Below, piece by piece: positions 36,380 to 45,241 of a stretch of 45,241 bases of DNA; within the stretch, counting starts at the first letter, position 1; each line of letters starts with the position of its first letter. Source of the stretch: Macrocybe gigantea (lineage: Eukaryota; Basidiomycota; Agaricomycetes; Agaricales; Callistosporiaceae); NCBI GenBank assembly GCA_011319805.1, contig SJRY01000179.1, positions 1 to 45,241 of the forward strand, read 5' to 3'. The notes below the pieces were generated by a model that ran no database searches, had not been told where the DNA came from, and saw nothing but the letters and a program-made list of their open reading frames with translations. The position numbers were made by a program, and so were the translations under genes.

Positions 36380-36757
36380 GGCCAATGAACTTGTCCTCAA
36401 CCATGGATATCGAAATGCTGGATTGGGAAGAAAAGGTAAGCTGTAGGCCAGGTGGACGATGGCGGGGTGGAGGGAATGGCCTGCAAAGAGTAAAGAGCGG
36501 GCTTACCCTTACCTGGTCATTGTGGCAATTGAACATTGCCACGTGCACATGCCCTTGTTTGGCATAGCGCTGGGCCGACACAGTACAAAAGCGGAAAGCC
36601 ATTGTCTACATTTATATACAATACTGTCTATGTCTAGTCACTACCGACACCGTCCACCTTTGCGCGGGAGGAAGACGTTTCCTTCAGACGCCGCCCAATC
36701 ATTGCTCGAATATTGCGAGGTATTCAGATAATTATTCATCCCATAGATCCGCCAATA
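36380..36757. repeat. duplicated segment, copy 2 (NIPA 5' remnant plus HNH 3' end)
   Basis: Partner of 34022-34332. Here the HNH 3' end is intact, while the NIPA part is only a start-exon remnant (MVEDKFIGQ on the minus strand, against MIEDKYIGL). Confidence 0.85.
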
Positions 36758-38373
36758 TGGCTCCCATTTATCCCACATACCAGGATCAGGAGCATGACGA
36801 GCAGGTTCATTGGCATAGGTGCCAACCTGGTCGTCATTATACACACCAACTTCCCACTTGCCTTGCGACGTCGTCTCACATTCTTTCACCCAGTCAGAGA
36901 CCGAATCGACCCATGTGGTTCCCTCAGAGGAACCAGCATCCGAGGAATCTGGTCCAGAATGAGCGTTACGTTGCATTTCAGCGGCAATCTGGCGTCTTTG
37001 ACCTCTCCTGGAGGGAGTAGGTGATGCTGCGCTCTGCACATCATCCTCGCTATCACTGGGTTGTGATTCGTCTCCTGACTGGTCATCTTGGGTTCCCTGG
37101 TCTTGTCCTTCCTCGCCTTCATCACGTCCACTGCTGTCTTCCCCACTACCGCCGTCGGAGGAGGCTTCAGAGAGTATTGATTCAGGTGACGTCCAACTTT
37201 GGAATAACTTTCTGATGTGCTGAATTCGATTAGCAACGGCTTCTGGATCAGGTGTTGGGGCGACGGCTTGGAGAATGGCAGTTAGTATTCCGAAACCCAA
37301 CGCACGGTTTGCACGTATGAATTTGTCGATTTTTTGACCCGAATTTACGACGACGAAATGAGGTCGAACATGACTCTCGAGAAGACCGAGTCTGGGGAAG
37401 GGAGGGAGATGGATCTCGTGGGTGGAATTATCATTGGCATTCGGGAAACGGCAGATTGGTTCCTTCATTTGGTGCATGGGCAAGACATGGTATTTGAATG
37501 GTTTATTGTTATTAAGAAACTTGGGAAGAATGTCAAGCACACGTGTATGACAGAATGCGCAAAAAAAACGCTCACTCTTTCCAGGTTAGCTGCAATTGTG
37601 TGCTGCTCTGCATTGCGCTCGCGAGCTTTCACAGTTATGGCCTTGAGTTTCTTCAGAATTGACAGTTCAGGTATCAACATCAACATCGGGCGTGACGAGT
37701 CGAAAATAGCATGCCAATCTGCTCGCACTATAGAAGAAAGCATAAGAGCAGACGAAACAGAGGAACGTCATGGAGTAGCTCACGGAAGACTAAATTATAT
37801 CTGGAATCAATGTTAAGTTCATGAGGGCCCAGGCCCCATGCTTCTTCAAGATTCCCGACCTAAGGAATGGAGCGAAGTTCAAGCAATCGCCCAAGAAATG
37901 AAGAGTAGCTGACTGACCGTATGATGGTCAGTTGCACGCGCCAGCAGATGACATATCTCCACTGCTGCATTGCGGTTCGTAAGAAGACATCGTCCTCCGT
38001 TTGGGTCAGCATCGCGTGCCCTAGTTCTCTGGATCGAGGTGACAGTTGAACCTCTAGCAGACCGTTTCTTCGGGGTATGCTTTGCATTGGCTCGAATCGG
38101 TCGATCGTCATTCGGATGATAGTCGGGTGAGGCTGGCGAACTTTGACGCGAAGCCTCGGACGCGTCGCCATCGTTTTCGCGAATAGGTGAAAGATTCACG
38201 CTGCCTTGAGGTGTTCCATTGCCTACCGACGCATTGCGCGGAGACCGTCTAAGGTTGCCAGGCAGCATAGCAGTTGACGTCGGGGAAGAAGGGGGAGACT
38301 CTGAGGCATCGAGAGGGCTTTCATGGCTTTTATCTGTGAGAGGGCCATGTTCGCTGGAGTCGTGATGGTTCAT
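36641..38373 (-). CDS. HNH_2-type endonuclease-domain protein (intact copy)
   Basis: Four exons (38373-37918, 37859-37784, 37727-37576, 37519-36641) join in phase to 520 residues. The N-terminal 125 residues are Ser/Pro-rich and disordered. The HNH_2 core follows: ADPNGGRCLLTN, VEICHLLARATD, EEAWGLGPHELNIDSRYNLV and LRADWHAIFD, which keep the two histidines and the Asn. After the core come a conserved C-terminal half (PFKYHVLPMHQMKEPICRF, SHVRPHFVVVNSG), an acidic linker, and YWRIYGMNNYLNTSQYSSND. Mushroom genomes hold many such genes, usually annotated HNH nuclease domain proteins; the target is unknown, and whether they cut DNA is untested. The start at 38373 matches the paralogue start at 36230; an upstream ATG at 38436 is in frame. 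Confidence 0.85.
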
Positions 38374-38794
38374 GAATCCAATTGTTTGACAAACCAGTAC
38401 GCGTGGGAATTGGAATTTCCTGTGGCACAAGTTCACTATTTAGGCAGCTATAATCTACTGTGGCCCTTTACATCCTGAGCTTCGCGCCCACGCCGTCCTA
38501 GACTTTACATGAACCATCCGATCGTCATCTAGTCGGCTAAATTTTGGGGCACATTTGAGCATCCTTTGTCTTTGTGAACAGATGTGAACAGACAAAATTC
38601 GAGATGTACTGTTATTGCTTTCAGATACATTGTGTGCGGAGTTTAAGCCTTATCCACAACATGGAGAAGAGAGCGGTCGTGAGGCTTCGCGAATCTTCAG
38701 AATGCTTCTACAGGAGACAGTCATGCCCGAGGCATTGTTCTGTGGACCATTGTCTGCGTGACCTCACCTATGCCAACGCTATGCATGTCAGCTC

Positions 38795-40357
38795 TCACCA
38801 ACGGCGTCCGCTCTCGTGCGGGAGGAAAGCGTGCCCTTCGTAAGCAGCCCAATCGTTACTCGAGTACTGCGACCTGTTGAGGTAATTTTCCATGCCATGG
38901 GTGCGCCAATACGGCTCCCGCGTCTTCCAGGTCTTGGGATGCGGAGCACGACGAGCAGCCTCCTTGGCATAAGGACCCATTTGGTCATCATTGAGCAAAT
39001 CAAGTTCCCAGCCCCCTTCCGAAGCCGCTTCACAATCTTTCACCCATTCGGAGACACGACCATACGCGGGCCGTGTTCCAGCAATATGTTCTTCCCCAGT
39101 AAGTGATCCTGCGCTATCATCGTCTTCTAGATCGTCTTCTTGGCTACTGGTGAGCGATGTTGCGCGCCTATCCTCTGCTCCATGGCCCCGATCTTCTTCG
39201 CTTCCGCTATCTTCATTGCTATCATCATCTTCATAGCCGATGGCAGAAGAAATCTGAGAGCATAGAGAGTTAGATGACGTCCAACTCCGAAATAGCTCTC
39301 CGATAAGGGTGAGTCGGTCAGCATTGGCCTCCGGATCAGATGTTGGGTCGATGACTTGGAGAATAGGAACTATTCCAAAATCCAATTTGCTGATTTTTGA
39401 CCTGAATTTACGACGACGAAATGAGGTCGAACATGACTCTGGAGAAGACCAAGTTCAGGGAAGGGGGGGATATGCACCTTGTGCGTAGCATTGTCATCGG
39501 CATTTAGGAAACGGCGGAGTGGTTCCTTCAATCGACGAGTAGGTAGGACATGATATTGAATGTCTTGTGACTATTAAAGAACTATGAAGAATGTCAAAAA
39601 CATATGCATCACAGGGTGCTAAAGACGACACACCCTTTCCAGTTTAGTCGCAATTGCGCCACGTGCAATGTTGCGCTTCCGGGCTTTCACAGTCATGGAG
39701 CGAAGCTTCTCCAGGATTGGTAATTCTGGTATCAACATCCACCTTGGCTTCGATTCGTTGAAAAGGGCACGCCAATCCGCTTGCACTACGGGAGGAGCAT
39801 AAACACGACAGAGTGAATCAAGAGGATGTTACGCTGCGGCTCACGGAAAATCAAGTTGTGTAGAGTCAACGTTGAGTTGATGAGACCCAAGCCCCACGCT
39901 CGTTCAAGCTTCTTGACTGCTTTGAGTCACCGTCCGGGGAATGGAGGAAATCAAAAAATATTAGCTTACCGCAAGACAGTCAGTCCCGCGACACCAAATC
40001 GCATACCTCGACGGCCTCGCTCCAGTTGGTAAGAAAGCATCGCCTTTCGTTCGGATCAGCGCTGCGAGGCGATGAAGAGTCAGTCACTGGACACTTCTCG
40101 AGCACCTTGTTCGCGTCGGTTGAAGCTGGCAGACTTGGGCGCATAACTTTCAAAGGACTGATATGCTTCACGAGCATTGCAAAGGGAGGGTCCGAGGCTA
40201 CTACTAGTAGACGGCATGGTGGCGCGGAAGAAGAAAATGTCCCTGAGGCTTCGGCAAAACGTCCATGGTGGCCATATGTGGGCGCAACTATGCCCAGTTG
40301 CATTGTCCGTTCAAGTTCATCCATTGTTCTAGGGACTTGTCCGCGTGTACATAGCAA
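38795..40357 (-). pseudogene. decayed HNH_2 paralogue
   Basis: A degenerate copy of the gene at 36641. Matching segments occur in order: ADPNERRCFLTNWSEAVEVC, ERAWGLG, VQADWRALFNESKP, PELPILEKLRSMTVKARKRN, SHVRPHFVVVNSGQKS and the C-terminal exon (38795-39385) ending SQYSSNDWAAYEG. Damage is clear: the first catalytic His is Asp (VCDLV), a TGA follows nine bases after it (SRD stop), the second His is Arg (DWRAL), and the GQK junction is frame-shifted against the intact copy. The C-terminal exon alone remains open for 196 codons with its own ATG and could be mis-annotated as a gene. Confidence 0.8.
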
Positions 40358-40519
40358 GTCGCAAATTAATGACTTACCAGGTCGACGTAAAATCAGTCAG
40401 TCATGTCGACATTTGTCACCGCAACATCTCATGAGCATGAGCTCTTGACTCACCGAGGAAAGAAGAGAGTCGATTCATCTCAGAGGCAGATGTTTCGGCT
40501 GCATTGAACCTTGTGCATG
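40321..40519. repeat. direct repeat, copy 2 with a dead kinase tail
   Basis: Partner of 35730-35919. The stretch equal to the last kinase codons now has a stop (TAG where the kinase has Tyr) and indels. The copies enclose the HNH cluster between them. Confidence 0.85.
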
Positions 40520-40963
40520 TATAATGGTTTGCCTGGGACAGTTGCAAGGCAAGTGGTTCAAATCGATGCATTGCGGATGTGGACAGCAAGAAAACGTCAC
40601 TACAAAGGCGGGAAAGCAGGTAACCTAGACGGAGGAGCAGGGGAAAAATACAAACAGATCGTCAGGATGATATGTGCGGAGAGAGGTATGCGGTGAGTGG
40701 GATATTAACAAACAGGCTATAGCAGGATACGAAAACTGTCAATACTATAATCTATATCTTAACGGACCAAAGAGAAACGAGCAAACGAAATTGTATGCGT
40801 AGAGATGGGAGGATTTTCGAAATGTCTGCTATCAGGTTGCCGGAACGCGGTGATAATTTTGGATTTGAGCTGAGATAGGTGAAAGACTTTCTGGAGCAGC
40901 TTCGCCGAATATAATCTTGAGGATAGGACGAGGGATCCGAAGGAGAAAAAGTGACAAGAGCAC
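40520..40963. other. gap before the Hsp20 gene
   Basis: No gene is seen; it should include the 3' untranslated region of the Hsp20 gene. Confidence 0.4.
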
Positions 40964-42268
40964 TCAATGAACAGGCACGTCTTCTGCGTCAGGCGGGACA
41001 GGCGGTCCACACGGGAATCTCAGAACGAGGATGCCATCCTCCATGGACGCATCAATGTCTTCACGCTGAGTGGTAAAAGAAGCCATGAGAAAAAGACGAA
41101 AAAGAACAAAAAAAAAACAAGAGAAGTCAAATTTAACGCTTCGAGCGGACGCCTGGGATACCAATGAAGGGCGCACTTTGAGATCAGGCGGCACAGGAAA
41201 AGTTCGGGAATAAACGCCAAACTTCCTTTCTCTCACAGTAAAGTCGGCAAGTGCGCCCGCTGCTGCTGCAGCGCCAGCGTCGGAAGCAACGGATGAAGCC
41301 GACGCTGGCGTTGGCGTAGGCGGGCGGGAGCGGCGTCGCCGCATGGGCGGGAACGCAGGGCTCGTCCGCCCCGAGACGGTGATCTGTCTTACGCGGTTGA
41401 ACGTGCACGTCGAGAGCGTCACTCTCACGTCCGCCTTTTCACGCCGGGCAGCTCAAGCATCGCCGTGAGCACCTTACTCTCCGGGTCGTAACTCGTGTCC
41501 GTCCGGATGATGTACGGCCGCAGACGCGTACCCAACGCCGCCACAGCTGTCGTTGTCGTTGCTGAAGTCGTTCTTGATATGGAGGGCGGGAGCGCGACGT
41601 CTGGCGCTGTGATCGGGGAACTAGATGAGGGGGGCAACAGCGGGCAAGGCAGACGCGGGCAAGGCGGCGTCGCCATCTGGATCCTGAGAGGCAAAAACGA
41701 AACACTCACTTTAATCCAGAGCAGGCGGCCGAACCCCGTCACGGAGACTGCATCGCAGATGACGCGGAAGACGGGCGCCCGCCGCTGCCACCGCTGACGA
41801 ATCGGACATGCTGCTCGCGCTGCGACCTCGGCGTCGACGCCGCAGCCTGCTTGTCGCGCTCGATGGCCTTCTGTAAGGATGTGCTTGATGAGATGATCTA
41901 GTCTGTCTGACCGACCAGCAGCTTGTGGCTGCGTGTGCGTTTGCTGGTGCTGCTGAGCTGATGTTGTCCGCCGATGATAGCTCTCAGTTCCGTCTTCTTC
42001 TCTCCTTCTCTCAGGCGCACGACTGGACGGAGGCGCACGGGCGCGTCGTCTTGCGACGCACCAGGGAGGCGGCTCGTCCAGCTGAATGGTCTGATACTGC
42101 GGCGTAGCAGCTGCCGAAGACTGTGCGCTGGCTGTTGCTGTTGCTGTTGTTGTTGTTGCTGTCGTCGCTGTTCTTCACTTTCAATCGACTCCCAAGGCGG
42201 AAACACATCCAGAGTGTTGACGGAGCAGAATAATTTTCACCAGGGAACTGACCGAATGGATAAGACAT
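40964..42268 (-). CDS. Hsp20/alpha-crystallin small heat-shock protein, frame-shifted
   Basis: The core is clear: YDPESKVLTAMLELPGVK then DVRVTLS, ITVSGRT, FTVRERKFGVYSRTFPVPPD and an intron with a long T-run (about 41078-41177), ending REDIDASMEDGILVLRFPCG. Substrate-holding chaperones of this family bind unfolded proteins. A Ser/Ala-rich, low-complexity insert splits the alpha-crystallin domain. Between LPGVK and DVRV the frame changes: the sequence has AAAA (minus strand, 41439-41436) where one more A would restore the family junction VKKADV. So either the gene is broken or a base is missing in the assembly. N-terminal exons (KAIERDKQAA..., and perhaps MSYPFGQFP at 42268) and a Gln-rich CAG tract at 42130-42165 are tentative. 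Confidence 0.65.
42130..42172. repeat. CTG/CAG trinucleotide repeat
   Basis: An imperfect run of ctgttg/ctg triplets on the plus strand; read on the minus strand it gives about ten Gln in one frame of the presumed Hsp20 5' region. Confidence 0.75.
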
Positions 42269-42841
42269 GACTGGATTCACGAAAACTGGGGGCGCTGGCC
42301 GACGTCGGTGATCTTTATAGGGCGCTCATTAGCACCGAGTCATGCTCATGCTGTTGGACGAGAACAATGTGCTGTTTTCGCTTCCGAGTCGGGCGAACAA
42401 TGCAACTGACCCCAGATACTCATGCGGTCACTCGGGTCCTGATGCGCCACACCGCCCCTCGGGTGCCAAAACAAGAAACATCTAGAGAGCTAATGTACAA
42501 CGTCTAAGTATCATTAAACAGTGATACCGTAAACCTCAGAGGGAGATTTAAAAGAAAAAATCAGCATAAAAAAATGGGTCACGTTGACTCTGCCACAACA
42601 GTCTTGGGTCACCGCCATCCGGCTTGATGGCGCCTGTCGCCACGCTGATGTCGGCCCGTTCCCGGCCTCGACAGACACGTTTAAACTTTGGCTGTCCGCG
42701 CGGCTCCTGGGTATCAGCGTTCCTGTTTCGGGCCACTCTTGCGCGCGCTCTAGGCTCCCTCGATGGCTATGTTCGCCGCTCCTGCCAACACCCCGCGCGG
42801 CACCTGACTCGCCCACGCGCCACTCGCTTCCTCTTCGGGCA

Positions 42842-43956
42842 TTAGAGCTCCTTCTGCTCAGCGTTCCACTGGGGATCTAGAGGCGTCCATGAGGCATGTG
42901 ATGCGATACCATGGGCGAGCCAAACGACGAGGATAGCGAAGGCGTGGACGGACGGGTACGTCAAGCCCTGCATGGGCGTGCCGAACGGGAATGGGCGCGT
43001 TCGCGTTGAAAGAGAGCGACGATGGAGGCTGTGATGTTCGTGTTTGGGCTGACGAGGCTGCCAGGTTCGTCATCGGCGAAAAAGGAAAGGGAGATTCCGA
43101 AGAGAAGGCGAGTGCGAAAGAGGCGTGTTCCCTCCGAATCGAGGTTGCCCGGTCGGTGGATTTGAGACGGAGGCCGCGGAATGGCACTCCGTGGGTGAGT
43201 CGCGCGGTGTGAGTCGACAGGTGCATGACGGACGTCGAAGGAGAAGAGGCATTGGAGGACGTCGACGATCTGCGATGAGTCGGTTGGGACAACGGGTTCG
43301 ACGGACGACAGCCCAATCAGGTCATCAACCGCCATGCCCAGCTACATAAGAGGAAAAGCGGAAACACAGTTTTTAGTTCCCCCGATAAAAACCGGGTGAA
43401 AGTTGCAAAGAACGGCACTCACGCGTCTCCGGTCTGATGAGTTCCTCCCGGTGAACCTCGTTGAGGCGGAAATGCGGATGAACCCCCGCTCAGCGTCGAC
43501 GAGTCTGCTCCTCAGCTGCTCGTTCTCGCGACGCATCCCTCCAGCATGGTCTCCGCGTCGGATCGGTGGGTCGCAAATATATGCCGCCGGCATCGGGTCG
43601 CAAATATATGCCGCCGGCATCGGGCGACGTGCTCACGCTGTTGCTGGAGACCTCCTGGAGGCGCTGAGCAAACTCGCGAGCCATCCTGTTCACATGAGAC
43701 TCGGACTCGGCCTCGTGGGCATTTTCGATGTTGATTTTCTCCTCGCGCAGCTAGACAGAGGGAGTGAGCGAAAAACGGTGCCGCCCCAGGTCGAGCGCCA
43801 GCTGGGGAAAAAAAAACGGACCTGCTCCAACTTGCGGTAGAGGATGTTGGTGATGCGCTCTTCCTCGGCCTCGTAGGCGTTGATGAGATCCTCCTGTCTG
43901 CTCGCGGCGGAACTGGCATTCGAGAGCCTTCGGATGGGGGGCGAGTCGAGAGACAT
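42842..43956 (-). pseudogene. conserved basidiomycete coiled-coil protein gene, multiply frame-shifted
   Basis: Starts at ATG 43956 with SLDSPPIRRLSNASSAASRQ and a coiled coil AYEAEEERITNILYRKLEQ, which splices (intron with a T-run, about 43752-43822) into LREEKINIENAHEAESESHV. It continues as MRRENEQLRSRLVDAERGFI, RLNEVHREELI, MAVDDLIGLSS, QPTHRRSSTSS, PRPPSQIHRP and a tail LDPQWNAEQKEL ending at 42842. These pieces are the known order of an unnamed coiled-coil family in mushrooms, but they lie in different frames with no intron between several of them. At least three single-base losses (near 43560, 43533 and 43470) can be placed. A 27-bp tandem repeat adds DAGGIYLRP twice. Pseudogene or local assembly error; I cannot tell which. 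Confidence 0.6.
43565..43622. repeat. 27-bp tandem duplication
   Basis: The block gggtcgcaaatatatgccgc plus seven more bases (cggcatc) occurs twice in tandem. It is in frame, giving two copies of DAGGIYLRP on the minus strand. Confidence 0.9.
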
Positions 43957-44956
43957 GATTCAGGAGAAAGGTCAGTTGCAGGGAGACCATAGAAATGGCC
44001 CAGGAATGAGATGATCCAGTCTGAACGGAGCCTCCCATTTACGTTTTTCGCTCACAAGCAAACAGTCATTACTACACCGTCCGATCATCTGCTACCTCTA
44101 TGCTCCCATCGCAGTCACCTATCACACCGAATTCGCAGGAGAAACGTGTGGATGTGAGACACGTTCGCTTATACTCATGAAGGGTTTGATGGGTCTGCGG
44201 CAAACCGACAGCCCAACCTGTCTGTCTGGCAGTCACTGGCGACTTTGGTTCCAGGATCGACCCAGAAGACTCGGTCCCCCTCCCGAGCTCTCGCTGACAC
44301 TCCCGAGGACATGGACGCACATGCGACGGTGGCCTCAGCGAACATAGCGTAAAACACCCTCGTCAGGTTAATGAAATGATCTCCACCCCGTCTGACATGT
44401 ACAGTCCAGCGCGGTGATTTCTGCCGTAGCAAACTATGCCTGAGAATCAGCACGCTCCACAGCTGTGGGGCCTGTCTCTGACGACGCGCAATAATAATCC
44501 GCCGCCACACTTCCACCTCTTTTTGCGAACGCAACCCGCGAAAGGCTCGAAGATTTTTTGGGCTGCGCTCCGAAGATATGTGGGGCATGCCAACGGCAGC
44601 AGCGTAGGTGGTGCAGCAACAAGCCACCGACTCCTCGTCATTGCGAACGTACTTAGCAAGGTACCACATTTGATCTATCGCTTCTGGCGGCAATACAAAC
44701 GAGATACGTGGCATTGCAAGACGGCAAGAAATACATATTAAGGCCAAGCCTAGGCCTTCTGTGGACACTCTTGTCGGCGGGAAATCCAGCATGAAGCAAC
44801 CCTACACTCCACATGCACATTGTAGGTGGCTTACGGTAAGTTCATAATAATAGGTAGCTCAAGGTGAGACAGACATATGTACACGTAAAGGGCCGAGTTG
44901 AAGAAACTAGGGTATTCTGAATATTCATGGGGGGAAAAAGGGCGGCAATAAAAGGA
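43957..44956. other. stretch without a supported gene
   Basis: A 205-codon minus frame (44175-44792) is open but rich in Arg, Cys and Ser, with no motif; a plus frame of 101 codons overlaps it. Neither looks coding. The left part should hold the promoter of the coiled-coil gene. Confidence 0.4.
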
Positions 44957-45241
44957 CTAGAAGTCATATCCCTCGATTTTGAAAACTTTCCCTACTGTAG
45001 GTAGCTGTCCATGATCTTCAAGATCGGCTCTGGCAGGCCCATGCTGAGCAGGTGAATGAGATTTTGGCATGTCCGTGAATCTGCCCGAGCTTGAAAAAGC
45101 ATCGCCGATCTGCGTTGGATACTGAGCACCAAGCTCAATCAGAAAGGCCCTCGAGAGATAACGGAATCAAACTAACCGTCATCTCGGTATAGTCCGCATA
45201 CTGGTAAGCAGCCACCCGGATGGCTGTTTGTATCGAGCGCT
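44957..45241 (-). CDS. 3' end of an unidentified gene, cut by the window edge
   Basis: Two exons can be read on the minus strand. 45241-45177 gives SIQTAIRVAAYQYADYTEMT; a GT-AG intron (45134-45176, 43 nt) follows; 45133-44957 gives LGAQYPTQIGDAFSSSGRFT, later GKVFKIEGYDF and TAG. Composition and splicing look genuine. I do not recognise the family from this C-terminus. The start lies beyond the window. Confidence 0.6.

Noticed and set aside
38795..39385. The open 196-codon tail as a separate gene
   Set aside because: It is the last exon of the decayed HNH copy by alignment to the intact paralogue; its ATG is an internal codon.
41430..41445. Programmed ribosomal frameshift in the Hsp20 gene
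   Set aside because: There is no slippery heptamer plus structure that I can see, and small heat-shock proteins are not known to use one. A lost base is simpler.
43565..43622. CRISPR-like or satellite array
   Set aside because: Only two copies with no spacer, inside a gene, in a fungal genome. It is a simple tandem duplication.
44175..44792. 205-codon minus-strand open frame
   Set aside because: Rich in Arg, Ser and Cys with scattered hydrophobics, no domain, and no splicing logic. Judged a chance frame in GC-rich DNA.

Overview
The window looks like nuclear DNA of a basidiomycete fungus, most likely an Agaricomycete. Genes are dense on both strands. Almost all are cut by many short introns of about 43 to 70 nt, and reading frames only join into known families after those introns are removed. 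Several families, such as the glutamine-less G-alpha and the HNH and SRPK-like paralogues, are typical of mushroom-forming fungi. All exon joins were worked out by eye from splice signals, reading phase and remembered family consensus; no search was run.

Layout. 1-3 kb: intronless secreted/single-pass membrane protein (-). 3.1-3.3 kb: tRNA-Val(UAC) (+) and an intron-containing tRNA-Asn(GUU) (-). 5.1-7.1 kb: MRS2/CorA mitochondrial Mg2+ channel (-), 13 exons. 7.9-8.7 kb: small conserved basidiomycete protein (+). 11.9-13.1 kb: conserved fungal membrane protein of unknown function (+). 14.7-16.7 kb: Kes1/Osh4-type oxysterol-binding protein (-). 17.1-17.9 kb: protoglobin-like protein with a C-terminal membrane anchor (-). 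18.5-19.3 kb: unidentified gene pieces (-). 19.3-20.9 kb: proteasome ATPase Rpt6 (+). 21.3-24.8 kb: zinc-finger MOV10/SDE3-type RNA helicase (+). 26.4-28.8 kb: atypical G-protein alpha subunit (-). 31.3 kb: tRNA-Val(CAC) with a 6-nt intron (+). 32.3-34.0 kb: NIPA-type Mg2+ transporter (-).

34-40.5 kb is the most unusual part. An SRPK-like kinase (+) lies between the two remaining ends of a broken HNH gene. An intact HNH_2 gene and a dead HNH paralogue follow, and direct repeats link the pieces. This is an accessory, recently rearranged block. 41-44 kb holds an Hsp20 gene and a coiled-coil gene; both read correctly only if single bases missing from the sequence are assumed, so either both are decaying or the assembly has local base-drop errors. 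The last 285 bases are the 3' end of an unidentified gene (-).

The core genes are ordinary housekeeping genes (protein turnover, sterol transport, Mg2+ uptake, signalling, RNA silencing) with no operon logic. Recurrent splicing oddities run through the window: four introns that must begin with GC rather than GT, a kinase intron whose acceptor reads GG instead of AG, and two 15-nt microexons.
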